NCBI RefSeq assembly: GCF_035918015.1
Contig: NZ_CP109132.1
Span: 2,356,001-2,420,000, forward strand
DNA from: Streptomyces sp. NBC_01754
GTDB lineage: Bacteria > Actinomycetota > Actinomycetes > Streptomycetales > Streptomycetaceae
Length of the DNA: 64,000 nt
Direction: 5' to 3'
Part shown: positions 15,760 to 25,083 of the stretch, piece by piece
Numbering within the stretch: position 1 is the first letter of the stretch
Layout: each line of letters opens with the position of its first letter
Translations under genes and position numbers: made by a program
Notes under the pieces: model-generated
Databases searched by the model: none
What the model was told of the DNA's origin: nothing
Seen by the model: the letters and a program-made list of their open reading frames with translations, nothing else

Positions 15760-17991
15760 TCATTTCTCCGCGAAGTCTCCTGCGGCGCCTCCGCGCAGCC
15801 GGAAAGCCAGTCCCGTACAGCGTCTCCCGGCGGAAACCGTGCGGACCGCCTGCCCGATGGCCTTGCGTGAGCCGACCAGGACGACGAGCTTCTTGGCCCT
15901 GGTCACCGCCGTGTACAGCAGGTTCCGCTGGAGCATCATCCAGGCGCTGGTGGTGACGGGGACGACGACCGCCGGGTATTCGCTGCCCTGGGAACGGTGG
16001 ATCGTCATGGCGTAGGCGTGGGACAGCTCGTCGAGCTCGTCGAAGTCGTACGCGATCTCCTCGTCCTCGTCCGTGAGGACCGTCAGCGACTGCTCGTCCG
16101 GGTCGAGGGCGGTGACCACGCCGACCGTGCCGTTGAAGACGCCGTTCTCGCCCTTCTCGTAGTTGTTCCGGATCTGGGTGACCTTGTCGCCGACCCGGAA
16201 GACCCGGCCGCCGAACCGCTTCTCCGCGAGGCCGGGGCGGCCCGGGGTGATGGCCTGCTGGAGCAGGCCGTTGAGATGGCCCGCGCCCGCCGGTCCCCGG
16301 TGCATCGGGGCGAGTACCTGCACGTCACGGCGGGGGTTCAGGCCGAACTTGGCGGGGATGCGGCGGGCCGCGACGTCCACCGCGAGCACCCCCGCGTCCT
16401 CCGTCTCGTCCTCCACGAAGAGGAAGAAGTCGTTCAGCCCCTCGGTGAGCGGCGGGACGCCGGCGTTGATGCGGTGGGCGTTGGTGACCACCCCCGACTG
16501 CTGGGCCTGCCGGAAGATCGTGGTCAGCCGCACGGACGGCACCGGCCCGTCCTCGGCGAGCAGATCGCGCAGCACCTCCCCCGCGCCGACCGAGGGCAGC
16601 TGGTCCACGTCCCCGACCAGGAGGATGTGGGCACCGGGTGCCACCGCCTTGACCAGCTTGTTGGCGAGCAGCAGATCGAGCATCGACGCCTCGTCGACGA
16701 CCACCAGATCGGCGTCCAGCGGCCGCTCCCGGTCGTACGCGGCGTCACCGCCGGGCTTCAGCTCCAGCAGCCGGTGCACGGTGGACGCCTCGGCGCCGGT
16801 CAGCTCCGAGAGCCGCTTCGCCGCCCGGCCGGTGGGCGCGGCCAGTACCACCTTGGCGTTCTTGGCGCGGGCCAGCTCGACGACGGACCGGACGGTGAAC
16901 GACTTGCCGCAGCCCGGCCCGCCGGTCAGGACGGCGACCTTCCGGCTGAGCGCGAGCCGCACGGCGGCCTCCTGCTCGGGCGCCAGCTTCACCCCCGTAC
17001 GCCGGGCCAGCCAGGCCAGTGCCGCGTCCCAGTCCACGTCCCGGAAGGCCGGCATCCGGTCCTCCGGCGTACGCAGCAGCCGCTGCACCTGGGCGGCGAG
17101 CGACAGCTCGGCACGGTGGAAGGGCACCAGATAGACGGCGGTGACCAGCTCCCCGCCCTCCGGGCCCGGCACCTTCTCCCGCACGACGCCCTCCGGGTCC
17201 TCGGCGAGCTCGGCCAGGCAGTCGATCACCAGCCCCGTGTCCACCTGGAGGAGCTTGACCCCGTCCGCGATGAGCCGTTCCTCGGGGAGGAAGCAGTGCC
17301 CCTGGTCGGTGGACTGCGACAGTGCGTACTGGAGGCCGGCCTTGACCCGCTCCGGGCTGTCGTGCGGGATGCCGACGGCCTGGGCGATGCGGTCGGCGGT
17401 GAGGAAACCGATGCCCCAGACGTCCGCGGCCAGCCGGTAGGGCTGGTTCTTCACGACGGAGATCGAGGCGTCGGCGTACTTCTTGTAGATGCGGACGGCG
17501 ATGGAGGTCGAGACGCCGACGCTCTGGAGGAAGACCATGACCTCCTTGATCGCCTTCTGCTCCTCCCAGGCCACGGCGATCATCTTCGTCCGCTTCGGAC
17601 CCAGCCCCGGCACCTCGACCAGCCGCTTCGGGTGCTGCTCGATGATGTCCAGGGTGTCCACGCCGAAGTGGGTGGTGATGCGGTCGGCCATCACCGGCCC
17701 GATGCCCTTGATCAGTCCGGAACCGAGATAGCGGCGGATGCCCTGGATCGTGGCCGGGAGGACCGTCGTGTAGTTGTCCACCTGGAACTGCTTGCCGAAC
17801 TGCGGGTGCGAGGCCCAACGCCCCTCCATCCGCAGGGACTCACCGGGCTGCGCCCCCAGCAGCGAACCCACGACGGTGAGCAGGTCACCGCTCCCCCGCC
17901 CGGTGTCGACGCGGGCGACGGTGTACCCGTTCTCCTCGTTGGCGTAGGTGATCCGTTCCAGGACGCCTTCGAGCACTGCCGTGTTGGACAT
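15760..17991 (-). CDS. recD2: RecD2-type ATP-dependent DNA helicase
   Basis: A 743-residue SF1B helicase of the RecD2 type, which acts without RecBC. The N-terminal region (1-330) holds helix-hairpin-helix elements (LGSGLIKGIGPVMADRI and VEVPGLGPKRTKMI). The helicase core has Walker A GGPGCGKSFT (near residue 358), Walker B VVVDEASMLDLLL, and late motifs including GDVDQLPSVGAGEVL, TTIFRQAQQSG, MHRGPAGAGHLN and HAYAMTIHRSQGSEYPAVV. Expected role: 5'-3' unwinding in DNA repair. It is complete and ends 198 bases before the gltA start, so it is a separate unit. Confidence 0.94.
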   Translation of the reverse strand: MSNTAVLEGVLERITYANEENGYTVARVDTGRGSGDLLTVVGSLLGAQPGESLRMEGRWASHPQFGKQFQVDNYTTVLPATIQGIRRYLGSGLIKGIGPVMADRITTHFGVDTLDIIEQHPKRLVEVPGLGPKRTKMIAVAWEEQKAIKEVMVFLQSVGVSTSIAVRIYKKYADASISVVKNQPYRLAADVWGIGFLTADRIAQAVGIPHDSPERVKAGLQYALSQSTDQGHCFLPEERLIADGVKLLQVDTGLVIDCLAELAEDPEGVVREKVPGPEGGELVTAVYLVPFHRAELSLAAQVQRLLRTPEDRMPAFRDVDWDAALAWLARRTGVKLAPEQEAAVRLALSRKVAVLTGGPGCGKSFTVRSVVELARAKNAKVVLAAPTGRAAKRLSELTGAEASTVHRLLELKPGGDAAYDRERPLDADLVVVDEASMLDLLLANKLVKAVAPGAHILLVGDVDQLPSVGAGEVLRDLLAEDGPVPSVRLTTIFRQAQQSGVVTNAHRINAGVPPLTEGLNDFFLFVEDETEDAGVLAVDVAARRIPAKFGLNPRRDVQVLAPMHRGPAGAGHLNGLLQQAITPGRPGLAEKRFGGRVFRVGDKVTQIRNNYEKGENGVFNGTVGVVTALDPDEQSLTVLTDEDEEIAYDFDELDELSHAYAMTIHRSQGSEYPAVVVPVTTSAWMMLQRNLLYTAVTRAKKLVVLVGSRKAIGQAVRTVSAGRRCTGLAFRLRGGAAGDFAEK

Positions 17992-18046
17992 GGGACCGAC
18001 GGTATCGGGCGGGGGTGACAGCGCCCCGCCGGGCCCACGGTGAGGG

Positions 18047-18583
18047 TTACGGCGTGGGTGGTGTCACCGACGCCAGGTACGTCGCGGCCTCGGTACCGGT
18101 GTTGGTGTAGCGGTGGGGCCGCGCGGCGTCGAAGGTCAGGGCCTCACCCGCCTGGAGTTCGAACCGCTGATCGGCGAGGTCCACGGTGACGGTGCCGCTG
18201 ATGACGTAGGCGCACTCGACCGCGACGTGGCCCCACTGCTCCTCGCTGGAGGACTGGCCGGGTTCGAGCGTCCCGAGCAGGACCTCGATCTGGCCGTTGC
18301 TCGGGGTCAGGCGCTCGTACTGCACGAGGCCCTTCGGCATCAGCAGCCGGGAGCGTTCGCTGGGGCGGCTGTGGTGGACCGTGAGCGGGGTCCGCGCGTG
18401 GAAGAGCGAAGCGGTGGACGGGCCGAAGACCGTGCTCAGGGCGCGCAGGGTCTTGAGGCTCGGCTCGCGGACACCCCGCTCCACCTGGCTGAGGAGGGTC
18501 GCCGACAGACCGGTCTGCGCCGCGAGGTCGCGCAGGCTGAGTCCCGCCTCCACCCGAAGAGTGTGTAGCTGATCTCCCATCAC
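18047..18583 (-). CDS. XRE-cupin transcriptional regulator
   Basis: A 178-residue regulator. Residues 5-60 form an XRE helix-turn-helix (LSLRDLAAQTGLSATLLSQV); residues 95-172 form a cupin_2 sensor (VECAYVISGTVTVDLADQRFELQAGEALTF and ARPHRYTNTG). Such proteins often control amino-acid or polyamine catabolism. It is divergent from the carrier and the hydroxyproline-type catabolic genes, so it probably represses or activates them in response to a metabolite bound by the cupin. Start is GTG 18583 or ATG 18580; neither has a strong ribosome site. Confidence 0.9.
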   Translation of the reverse strand: MMGDQLHTLRVEAGLSLRDLAAQTGLSATLLSQVERGVREPSLKTLRALSTVFGPSTASLFHARTPLTVHHSRPSERSRLLMPKGLVQYERLTPSNGQIEVLLGTLEPGQSSSEEQWGHVAVECAYVISGTVTVDLADQRFELQAGEALTFDAARPHRYTNTGTEAATYLASVTPPTP

Positions 18584-18611
18584 GCGACCAGGTTAACCGA
18601 GGAGACGTCAC

Positions 18612-18740
18612 ACTCTCGTACACAATTGTAAACGTAGGCTTGGCGCCCCTCAGGAGATGCGCACGTTTTGCCCGGCATGTCAACGGTTGACAGGGGCAGA
18701 GCGTGCACTGTTGTGTATCACCGTAAATAAGTACACACAC
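18612..18740. promoter_or_regulatory. Divergent control region with TACACA boxes
   Basis: The gap holds an inverted repeat TGTGTA (18712-18717) ... TACACA (18732-18737), a further TACACA (18619-18624) leading into the palindrome ACAATTGT (18622-18629), and a TTGACA hexamer (18687-18692). Repeated TACACA/TGTGTA half-sites in a divergent promoter are a plausible binding array for the XRE-cupin regulator encoded alongside. The -10 element for the plus-strand operon is not clear. Confidence 0.5.
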
Positions 18741-18776
18741 TGCTGTCCCCGACGTTGTGGAGAGAGGTTCACCGCC

Positions 18777-20234
18777 ATGAGCGAAGACCGGCCCCTGGTG
18801 TTTCGCGGAGGAAGACCCCTGGCGTTCCTGCCGGTAGTCGTCTTCCTCGCCTTCTGCGTTGTCTTCTTCGTCGTGTTCAAGACCTTCGACATGACCGCGC
18901 TGGCCGCGGGGGGCGTCATCGCGCTGCTGGTCGGTGCGGTGTTCTCCAGGTCGTACTCGAGGTACTGGTCCGCCGTGACCCGGGGCATCGGGTCCTCCAC
19001 CGCGGTGACGATCGTCATGATCCTCTTCTGCGTGGGGCTGATGTCCGCGCTGATCAAGGAGACGAACGTCTCGGGCGGGTTCGTGTGGCTCGCCGAATTC
19101 CTCGGCGTCGGCGGCGGCACCTTCACCCTGTTCACGTTCGTCGCGGTGTGCATCATCTCGATGTCGACGGCCTCGTCCATCGGCACGATGTTCACGGCGT
19201 TCCCGATCTTCTACCCGGCGGGCGTGCTCCTCGGGGCCGAGCCGGCGTTCCTCGCCGCCGCGATCATCTCCGGCGCGATCTTCGGTGACAACGTCGCACC
19301 GATCTCCGACACGACCGTCATCTCGTCGTCGACCCAGTCCTTCCGCCGGAAGGACGGGAACGCGGACATCGCCGGAGTCGTACGCAGCCGCGCCCGCTTC
19401 GCGTTCACGGCGGCGGTCCTGGCGGCCGTCGGGTTCTTCGCGCTGGGGGCGTCCGGCAGTTCGGGCGACACCGCCCAGTCCCAGCAGCTCCTCCAGGAGG
19501 CGTCCGACCCGCTCGCCCTCGTGATGCTCGTCCCCGTGGCGTTGATGCTCGTGGTGGCGCTGCGGACCCGCGACATCTTCAAGGCGGTCACCGTCGGGCT
19601 GGTGTCCGGCATCGTCACCGGACTCGCCTCGGGCCTCCTGAGCCTGGACGGCATCGTCGGCGTCGCCGACGGGGCCCCGACCGGATTCCTGGTCGCGGGC
19701 GTCGGCAGCATGCTCAGCGTGATCGCCCTGGTGGTGACCGTGTTCGGCATCATGGGCGTGCTGACCGAGGCCGGCATCCTCGACTGGCTGGTGGGAGCGC
19801 TGACCGGCAGCCGCCTGTCGCGGACCCCGAGCGGCGCGGAACTGGCGATCGGCATGGGCATCTCCGGCACCACGCTGCTGTTCGGCGGCGTGAACTCGGC
19901 CGCGATGCTCACCTTCGGCCCCGTCGCCGACAAGATCGGCGCCCGCGTCGGCCTGCACCCCTACCGCCGGGCGGTCGTCATGGACTGCTTCGCGATGGGC
20001 ATCGCCTCCATCGTGCCGGTCCTCAGTGCCTACCTCTTCATCGGCGCGCAGCTCACGACCGGGATGGAGGGCATTCCCGCACTGGCCACGACGGAGATCT
20101 TCGTCGCGATGCTCTACCCGCTCATCCTCACCGTCGTCATGGTCGTCGCGTCCGTCACCGGTTGGGGCCGGCGCTTCGAGGGCCCCGACGGCATCGAGCT
20201 CAAGCAGCCCGAGAGCACGCCGGCCACGGCCTGA
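18777..20234 (+). CDS. NhaC-family Na+/H+ antiporter-like carrier
   Basis: A 485-residue integral membrane protein with about 11-12 hydrophobic segments. Family-typical motifs include SMSTASSIGTMFTAFPIF, AAIISGAIFGDNVAPISDT and LFGGVNSAAMLTFGPVADKIG. The NhaC family covers Na+/H+ antiporters and also amino- or organic-acid/Na+ carriers. Being first in an amino-acid catabolic operon it probably imports the substrate rather than regulating pH; this is inference from context. GAGAGG lies 9 bases before the ATG at 18777. The longer frame upstream covers promoter sequence and is not coding. Confidence 0.9.
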   Translation: MSEDRPLVFRGGRPLAFLPVVVFLAFCVVFFVVFKTFDMTALAAGGVIALLVGAVFSRSYSRYWSAVTRGIGSSTAVTIVMILFCVGLMSALIKETNVSGGFVWLAEFLGVGGGTFTLFTFVAVCIISMSTASSIGTMFTAFPIFYPAGVLLGAEPAFLAAAIISGAIFGDNVAPISDTTVISSSTQSFRRKDGNADIAGVVRSRARFAFTAAVLAAVGFFALGASGSSGDTAQSQQLLQEASDPLALVMLVPVALMLVVALRTRDIFKAVTVGLVSGIVTGLASGLLSLDGIVGVADGAPTGFLVAGVGSMLSVIALVVTVFGIMGVLTEAGILDWLVGALTGSRLSRTPSGAELAIGMGISGTTLLFGGVNSAAMLTFGPVADKIGARVGLHPYRRAVVMDCFAMGIASIVPVLSAYLFIGAQLTTGMEGIPALATTEIFVAMLYPLILTVVMVVASVTGWGRRFEGPDGIELKQPESTPATA

Positions 20235-20277
20235 ACCGTCCCCGAGAGAACACCCACCGGACGAGGTTGGAGCAGAC

Positions 20278-21216
20278 ATGGACCGCAACACAGTCGACTG
20301 GCGCGGCTACATCCCCGCCGTCACCACACCCTTCACCCGCGACGGAGCGCTCGACCTCGACGCCCTGCACGTACAGGTGGCATGGCTCGCAGACGAGGGC
20401 ATCCAGGGCACGATCCTGGCCGGAACCAGCGGCGAGTGGTTCTCCATGTCGGCGCGGGAACGCGCCGACCTGTTCGCGGCGGGTGCCGAGCACCGCAGCG
20501 GCGCCTTCCCCGTTCTCGGCGCCTGCAACGCGTTCACCCCGGACGAGGCGATCACCCATGCCCGCGCCGCCCAGGCGGCCGGCCTCGACGGCATCCTCCT
20601 CACCCCCCCGCCGTACATCGTGCCCAACGGCAAGGAGATCGTCGCCTTCTACCGGGCGGTGAGTGACGCCACCGACATCCCGATGACCGTGTACAACTGG
20701 CCGCGCGGCTGCGTGGTGGACATGGACGTCGACCTGCTGGGCGAACTCGCGCAGCTCGAGAACGTCGTGGCGATCAAGAACTCGACGGGAGACTTCGCGA
20801 GCTTCCTCGCGGGCATGTACGCCCTGGAGGACCAGGTGCGGTACTTCGGTCTGCCCACCAACGCCCTCGGCGCCGACCTCGCGATACTCGGCCACGGTGA
20901 CGGACTGATGGGCACGGGCGGCATCCTCGGCCGGGACCAGGCCGACTTCTGGAACGCCGTCGACGCCGGGGACCGGGAGCGCGCGATCCGGCTGGGCGAG
21001 AAGGACCGCGTCTACATGAACGCCTGGTTCCGCCCCGACTACGGCGTGCAGTTCGGCAACCAGCAGGCGATCATCAAGACCGCGCTGCGCCTGCGTGGCA
21101 TCCCCGCGGGGTTCGTGCGGTCGCCGCTGCTCGAACTCACCGGTGACGAGGTCGCCCGCGTCGAGGCGACACTGCACGAACTCGGCATCGAGACGGTCGC
21201 CCTCAACGATGACTGA
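20278..21216 (+). CDS. DapA-family lyase, probable pyrroline-hydroxy-carboxylate deaminase
   Basis: A 312-residue protein of the dihydrodipicolinate synthase superfamily. It shows the substrate-loop motif ILAGTSGEW (near residue 45), the conserved tyrosine in MTVYNWPRG and the Schiff-base lysine in NVVAIKNSTGD. The family includes the deaminase LhpC, which converts 1-pyrroline-4-hydroxy-2-carboxylate to alpha-ketoglutarate semialdehyde. Three downstream genes that look like the alpha, beta and gamma subunits of D-hydroxyproline dehydrogenase support this over DapA proper. The gene overlaps the next by 8 nt (ATGACTGA). Confidence 0.85.
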   Translation: MDRNTVDWRGYIPAVTTPFTRDGALDLDALHVQVAWLADEGIQGTILAGTSGEWFSMSARERADLFAAGAEHRSGAFPVLGACNAFTPDEAITHARAAQAAGLDGILLTPPPYIVPNGKEIVAFYRAVSDATDIPMTVYNWPRGCVVDMDVDLLGELAQLENVVAIKNSTGDFASFLAGMYALEDQVRYFGLPTNALGADLAILGHGDGLMGTGGILGRDQADFWNAVDAGDRERAIRLGEKDRVYMNAWFRPDYGVQFGNQQAIIKTALRLRGIPAGFVRSPLLELTGDEVARVEATLHELGIETVALNDD

Positions 21217-22411
21217 GCGGCACGACGTCGTGGTCGTCGGCGGTGGTCTGCTCGGCTGCCTCACGGCCTGGATGGCGGCACGCGACGGCGCACGCGTGCT
21301 GCTGGTCGACAAGGACCAGGTGAACCAGCACGCCTCGGGGCAGAACGCCGGCAGCCTGCACTTCCAGCTGGAGTACCGGATGGTCGAGGACGGCGAGGAG
21401 GCCGCACGCGTCGCGGCGGAGGCCATGCCGCTGCACCTCGACGCCGCCGCGATGTGGGCCCGGCTGGAGAGCGAGATCGGCGAGTCGCTCGGTGTGCGCC
21501 AGACGGGCGGGCTCATGGTCGCCGAGAACGCGGACCAGGTCGGGATGCTCGAGTTCAAGGCCGAACTGGAACGCTCCTGGGGCCTCGACGTGCGCACGCT
21601 CGACCGCTCCGAGCTCGACACCGTCGCGCCGTACCTCTCCCAGGACATCGTCGCGGCCAACCTCAGCGCACTGGAGGGCAAGGCCGACGCACGCGTCGCC
21701 GCTCCCGCGGTCGGCCGTGCCGCCGTCGCGGCCGGGGCGAGTGTGTGTGCCCGCTCCCGCCTGGTCGGAGCGCGTCGCGCACCGGCCGGGTGGGACGTCA
21801 CCCTCGAGGAGACGGACCGCACGGGAAGGGTGCGGACACGCACCGTCCGGACGGCCGCGGTCGTGATCGCCGCCGGCGTGTGGACGACCGGGCTCGGCCG
21901 GGTCTTCGGCGCCGAGCTGCCCACCGTCCCGCTCGCCCTGACGATGACGGTCACCTCGAAGGTCCCCGCCTTCATCCCCCACCTCGTACAGCACGCCGGC
22001 GCCCGTCTGTCGCTCAAGCAGTCACTCGACAAGACGGTTCTCATCGGTGGGGGCTGGCCCGCACGACTCATGAGGGACGCGGACGGCGTCCCTGAGTTCG
22101 ACCGCAAGCACCAGTTGATCCCGCAGTCGATCGCCGGCAACGCCCGCGCGGCGGTGAACGCCGTTCCCGTGCTGGACCGGGTGCCCGCCGTGCGCAGCTG
22201 GGTCGGCGCCACGACGGTCGCCCCCGACCAGCTGCCACTCGTCGGTGCGGTCAAGGACGCGCCGGGCGTGTTCGTCGCCACCGGCGGATCGGCGTTCACA
22301 CTGGGTCCGAGCTTCGCGCGGGTACTGACCGGCCTGCTCGCCGGGCGCTCGCCCGACATCGACCTCGCACCGTACGACCCGGCCCGCTTCGTGGAAGGGA
22401 GCACCCCGTGA
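21209..22411 (+). CDS. FAD-dependent amino-acid dehydrogenase subunit (HypDH beta-like)
   Basis: A 400-residue DAO/glycine-oxidase-type flavoprotein. The Rossmann motif VVVVGGGLLGCLTAW (residue 7 on) binds FAD, followed by GQNAGSLHFQ and the C-terminal GGSAFTLGPSFARVLTGLL. It is probably the catalytic, FAD-carrying subunit of a heteromeric dehydrogenase that oxidises D-hydroxyproline (or D-proline). It overlaps both neighbours (8 nt upstream, 4 nt downstream), so the subunits are translationally coupled. Alternative: a sarcosine-oxidase-like or octopine-oxidase-like complex with the same subunit types. Confidence 0.85.
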   Translation: MTERHDVVVVGGGLLGCLTAWMAARDGARVLLVDKDQVNQHASGQNAGSLHFQLEYRMVEDGEEAARVAAEAMPLHLDAAAMWARLESEIGESLGVRQTGGLMVAENADQVGMLEFKAELERSWGLDVRTLDRSELDTVAPYLSQDIVAANLSALEGKADARVAAPAVGRAAVAAGASVCARSRLVGARRAPAGWDVTLEETDRTGRVRTRTVRTAAVVIAAGVWTTGLGRVFGAELPTVPLALTMTVTSKVPAFIPHLVQHAGARLSLKQSLDKTVLIGGGWPARLMRDADGVPEFDRKHQLIPQSIAGNARAAVNAVPVLDRVPAVRSWVGATTVAPDQLPLVGAVKDAPGVFVATGGSAFTLGPSFARVLTGLLAGRSPDIDLAPYDPARFVEGSTP

Positions 22412-22698
22412 CCAGGGACGACACCTGGCGTCGTACCGCGCGTCAGCGCGGCGCCGCCGTGACCATCGTGGTGGACGGCGAACCGGTCCCCGCCTGTACG
22501 GGCGAGACGGTTGCCACGGCCATGCTCGCCGCAGGGATCCCGTTCGAACGGGACCGCACCGGAACGCCTCGCGCGCCGCTGTGCAACATGGGGACGTGCT
22601 TCGAGTGCTCCGCCACCGTCGACGGCCGGCCGCTGACCCGCACCTGTCTCGTCCCGGTACGCGACGGCCTGGTCGTCGAGACGTCGGGGAGGCTGTGA
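22408..22698 (+). CDS. Small [2Fe-2S] subunit (HypDH gamma-like)
   Basis: A 96-residue ferredoxin-like protein with the plant-type 2Fe-2S fold. Cysteine ligands appear in CNMGTCFEC and a final Cys about 13 residues later (RTCLVPV). Domains like this form the small subunit of octopine/nopaline oxidases, hydrogen cyanide synthase HcnA and hydroxyproline dehydrogenase, where it passes electrons between the flavin subunits. The GTG start overlaps the previous stop by 4 nt, and its TGA shares one base with the next ATG. Confidence 0.9.
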   Translation: MTRDDTWRRTARQRGAAVTIVVDGEPVPACTGETVATAMLAAGIPFERDRTGTPRAPLCNMGTCFECSATVDGRPLTRTCLVPVRDGLVVETSGRL

Positions 22699-24212
22699 TG
22701 GCTCAGGGCGGAACGGGAACGGGAACGGGACAGACCGGGACCGGGCAGGGCGGAACGGGGCAGGGCGGGATGTTCGACCTCGCGGTCGTCGGTGCGGGTC
22801 CGGCGGGCATGTCGGCGGCTCTCACGGCGGCCGATCACGGGCTGAAGGTCGTCGTCGTCGACGAACAGCAGCGGGCCGGCGGACAGATCTTCCGCCAGCC
22901 GCCCGAGGCCTTCACCGGGAGCGTCCTGCACCCCACCGCCGGCTACGGCTGGGCCACCGAGCTCGTCCGCCGCTTCGAGGCGGACGAGCGGCTGACGACC
23001 GAGTTCGGCTGGTCGGCGATCGGTGTCCTGTACGACGACGCGCTGCCCGACGGGCTGTGCGTGGCGATCAACCACCCGGAGGCCGGCACACGCGTCATCG
23101 GCGCGCGTCGCCTGCTGATCGCGACCGGTGCGTACGACCTTCCCGTCGCCTTCCCCGGCTGGACGCTGCCGGGCGTCATGACCGCCGGCGCCGTCCAGAC
23201 GCTCGTCAAGGCGCAGAAGATCGCACCCGTCGGCGACGTGGTGCTGGCCGGGGCCCATCCGCTGCTGCTGCTCGTGGCCGACCTGCTCGTCCGCGAGGGC
23301 GTGCGGGTGAGCGAGGTCGCCTTCGCCCAGAGCATCCCGACGCCGACGGACCTGCTCCATGCGCTGGGCGCGGTGCCCGGTCATGTGCGGATGCTCGCGG
23401 AGACGGGCGGCATCCTGGCGCGGCTGGTGCGCAACGGCGTGCGTGTCTCGTCCCGGACCGTCGTGACCGCCGCCCGCGGCGAGGAACACGTCGCCCAGGT
23501 GGATCTGGCCCGGGTCGACCGGCAGTGGAAGGCGACCGGCGCACGCCGCCGGGTCGACGCCTCCCATCTCGTGCTGGGGTACGGCTTCTCCGCCTCCACG
23601 GAACTCGCCCGCCAGATCGGCTGCGACCTCGTGTACGACTCACCGAAGGGCGGCTGGGTCGTCTCGCACGACGATCGGCTGCGGACCTCCGTCCCGGAGG
23701 TCTTCGTCGCAGGCGAGCCCACCGGCGTCGCCGGGGCCGACCAGTCCCGTGCCGAGGGCTCGCTGGCGGGCCTGGCGATCGCCGCCGACCTCGGCCGCGA
23801 CGTACCTCCCGCCGCCCTGGCCGCGGCGAAACGCGACATCCGTACGGCGACACGCTTCTCCACCGTGGTGCAGCGGATGTTCGCGCCGGACCGCGGAGGG
23901 CTCGGCGACCTCGCCGGGCGGGACACCACCGTGTGCCGGTGCGAGATGGTCACCCGCGGCACCCTCGACGATTTCCTCGAGGCGTCACCGTTCGTCAGCG
24001 ACGTCAACGCCGTCAAACTCTCCTGCCGCACGGGTATGGGCCCCTGCCAGGGCCGCTACTGCGAAGGCAGCGTGGGCACGATCCTGGCGTCGGCGCGGGA
24101 GCAGCCGATCGGGCTCGGCGGGCGCTTCTCGGCCCATCTGCCGATCAAACCCGTACCGGTCGGAGACCTCCGGGCCCTCGACTCACCACCGGAGCAGTCC
24201 GCTGACAGCTAG
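22698..24212 (+). CDS. FAD/NAD(P)-binding oxidoreductase (HypDH alpha-like)
   Basis: A 504-residue flavoprotein. After an odd Gly/Thr/Gln-rich head (residues 3-23) comes the FAD motif DLAVVGAGPAGMSAAL, then DEQQRAGGQIFRQPPEA, an NAD(P)-type middle region, VFVAGEPTGVAGADQSRAEG, and a C-terminal BFD-like [2Fe-2S] domain (VCRCEMVTRGTL ... SCRTGMGPCQGRYC). This is the arrangement of HcnB/OoxA/LhpE-type alpha subunits. GGGGAGG precedes the ATG by 5 bases. The stop codon TAG lies on the left boundary of the IS630-type element, so the last residues may have been altered by insertion. Confidence 0.87.
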   Translation: MAQGGTGTGTGQTGTGQGGTGQGGMFDLAVVGAGPAGMSAALTAADHGLKVVVVDEQQRAGGQIFRQPPEAFTGSVLHPTAGYGWATELVRRFEADERLTTEFGWSAIGVLYDDALPDGLCVAINHPEAGTRVIGARRLLIATGAYDLPVAFPGWTLPGVMTAGAVQTLVKAQKIAPVGDVVLAGAHPLLLLVADLLVREGVRVSEVAFAQSIPTPTDLLHALGAVPGHVRMLAETGGILARLVRNGVRVSSRTVVTAARGEEHVAQVDLARVDRQWKATGARRRVDASHLVLGYGFSASTELARQIGCDLVYDSPKGGWVVSHDDRLRTSVPEVFVAGEPTGVAGADQSRAEGSLAGLAIAADLGRDVPPAALAAAKRDIRTATRFSTVVQRMFAPDRGGLGDLAGRDTTVCRCEMVTRGTLDDFLEASPFVSDVNAVKLSCRTGMGPCQGRYCEGSVGTILASAREQPIGLGGRFSAHLPIKPVPVGDLRALDSPPEQSADS

Positions 24213-24351
24213 TGCCGGATCAGTCGAGGTTTGCCCTGTTGTGATTCTGATGGAGCACCGAAGCTGGCCGGTGAGCGCGCGACTTCGGCCAGCCCGGGAG
24301 TTCGCGGTCCCCTACGCTTGGGCAGACCTGACGGACCCGACTCCGGCGCGC

Positions 24352-25083
24352 TCAGCTGTGAGCGGGTAGTTGCAGGGCGAAGCGGCGCACGGCATCGGTG
24401 AAGGCATCTGGATCGTCGAAGTTCGCGAGATGTCGCGCTCGCGGGATCAATTCGATGCGGGCGTGCGGATGCGCGTGGACGAAGTCCATCTCGCCGGACC
24501 GGAAGACGGTGTCCTTCTCGCCGTTCAGGATGAGCACGGGAGCCGCCACATGACGCATCGCATCCGCGTCGAAGCGGCCCAGCACCTCGCCCCAGGCGGC
24601 TGGCAGGGTGTGGAAGGCGTAGCCGGAGCGGATGGTGGCATCCACCACCTCGGGAGGGTAGAGCCGACGCAGCAACCTGTCATTCCAGCGGGACAACCGG
24701 TCCGCCGGTATACGAGGGACAAGTCCGGCGACCCATCGATACGGCGTGGCCCACGGACCACACGTTGAGGCGCTGGCCCCCGCAAGAACCAGCCCCCGCA
24801 GCTGCTCCGGGCAGCGCCGCGCGAACTCCAGCGATGCGTATCCGCCAAGCGAGTGCCCGACGACCAGAGCCGGCCCGTGGTCGAGCGAGTCCACCGCGGA
24901 AGCGATGATCTCCGTCGCCGCTTTCAGACTCCAGGGTTGCGCAGAGCGCGCGCCGTGGCCTGGTAGGTCAACGGCGGCCAACCGGAAGTCCTCCTGGAGC
25001 GCGGCGAGCTGTGGGCTCCATTGGCCCGCGCTGAACCGCGTCCCGTGTACGAAGATGATGGGCGGTGCATCCGTAGCCGCCAT
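24352..25083 (-). CDS. Alpha/beta hydrolase
   Basis: A 243-residue alpha/beta-fold hydrolase. It has the oxyanion motif IIFVHGTRFSAGQW, the DLPGHGARS loop, the nucleophile elbow VVGHSLGGYAS (Ser near residue 86), an acid in NGEKDTVFRSGE and the terminal histidine in PRARHLANFDDP. The triad is complete. The substrate cannot be told from sequence. The ATG at 25083 follows a GGGGGA stretch; a longer frame to 25215 is not supported. It lies between the putative ends of the IS630-type element, opposite to the transposase, so it may be cargo. Confidence 0.87.
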   Translation of the reverse strand: MAATDAPPIIFVHGTRFSAGQWSPQLAALQEDFRLAAVDLPGHGARSAQPWSLKAATEIIASAVDSLDHGPALVVGHSLGGYASLEFARRCPEQLRGLVLAGASASTCGPWATPYRWVAGLVPRIPADRLSRWNDRLLRRLYPPEVVDATIRSGYAFHTLPAAWGEVLGRFDADAMRHVAAPVLILNGEKDTVFRSGEMDFVHAHPHARIELIPRARHLANFDDPDAFTDAVRRFALQLPAHS

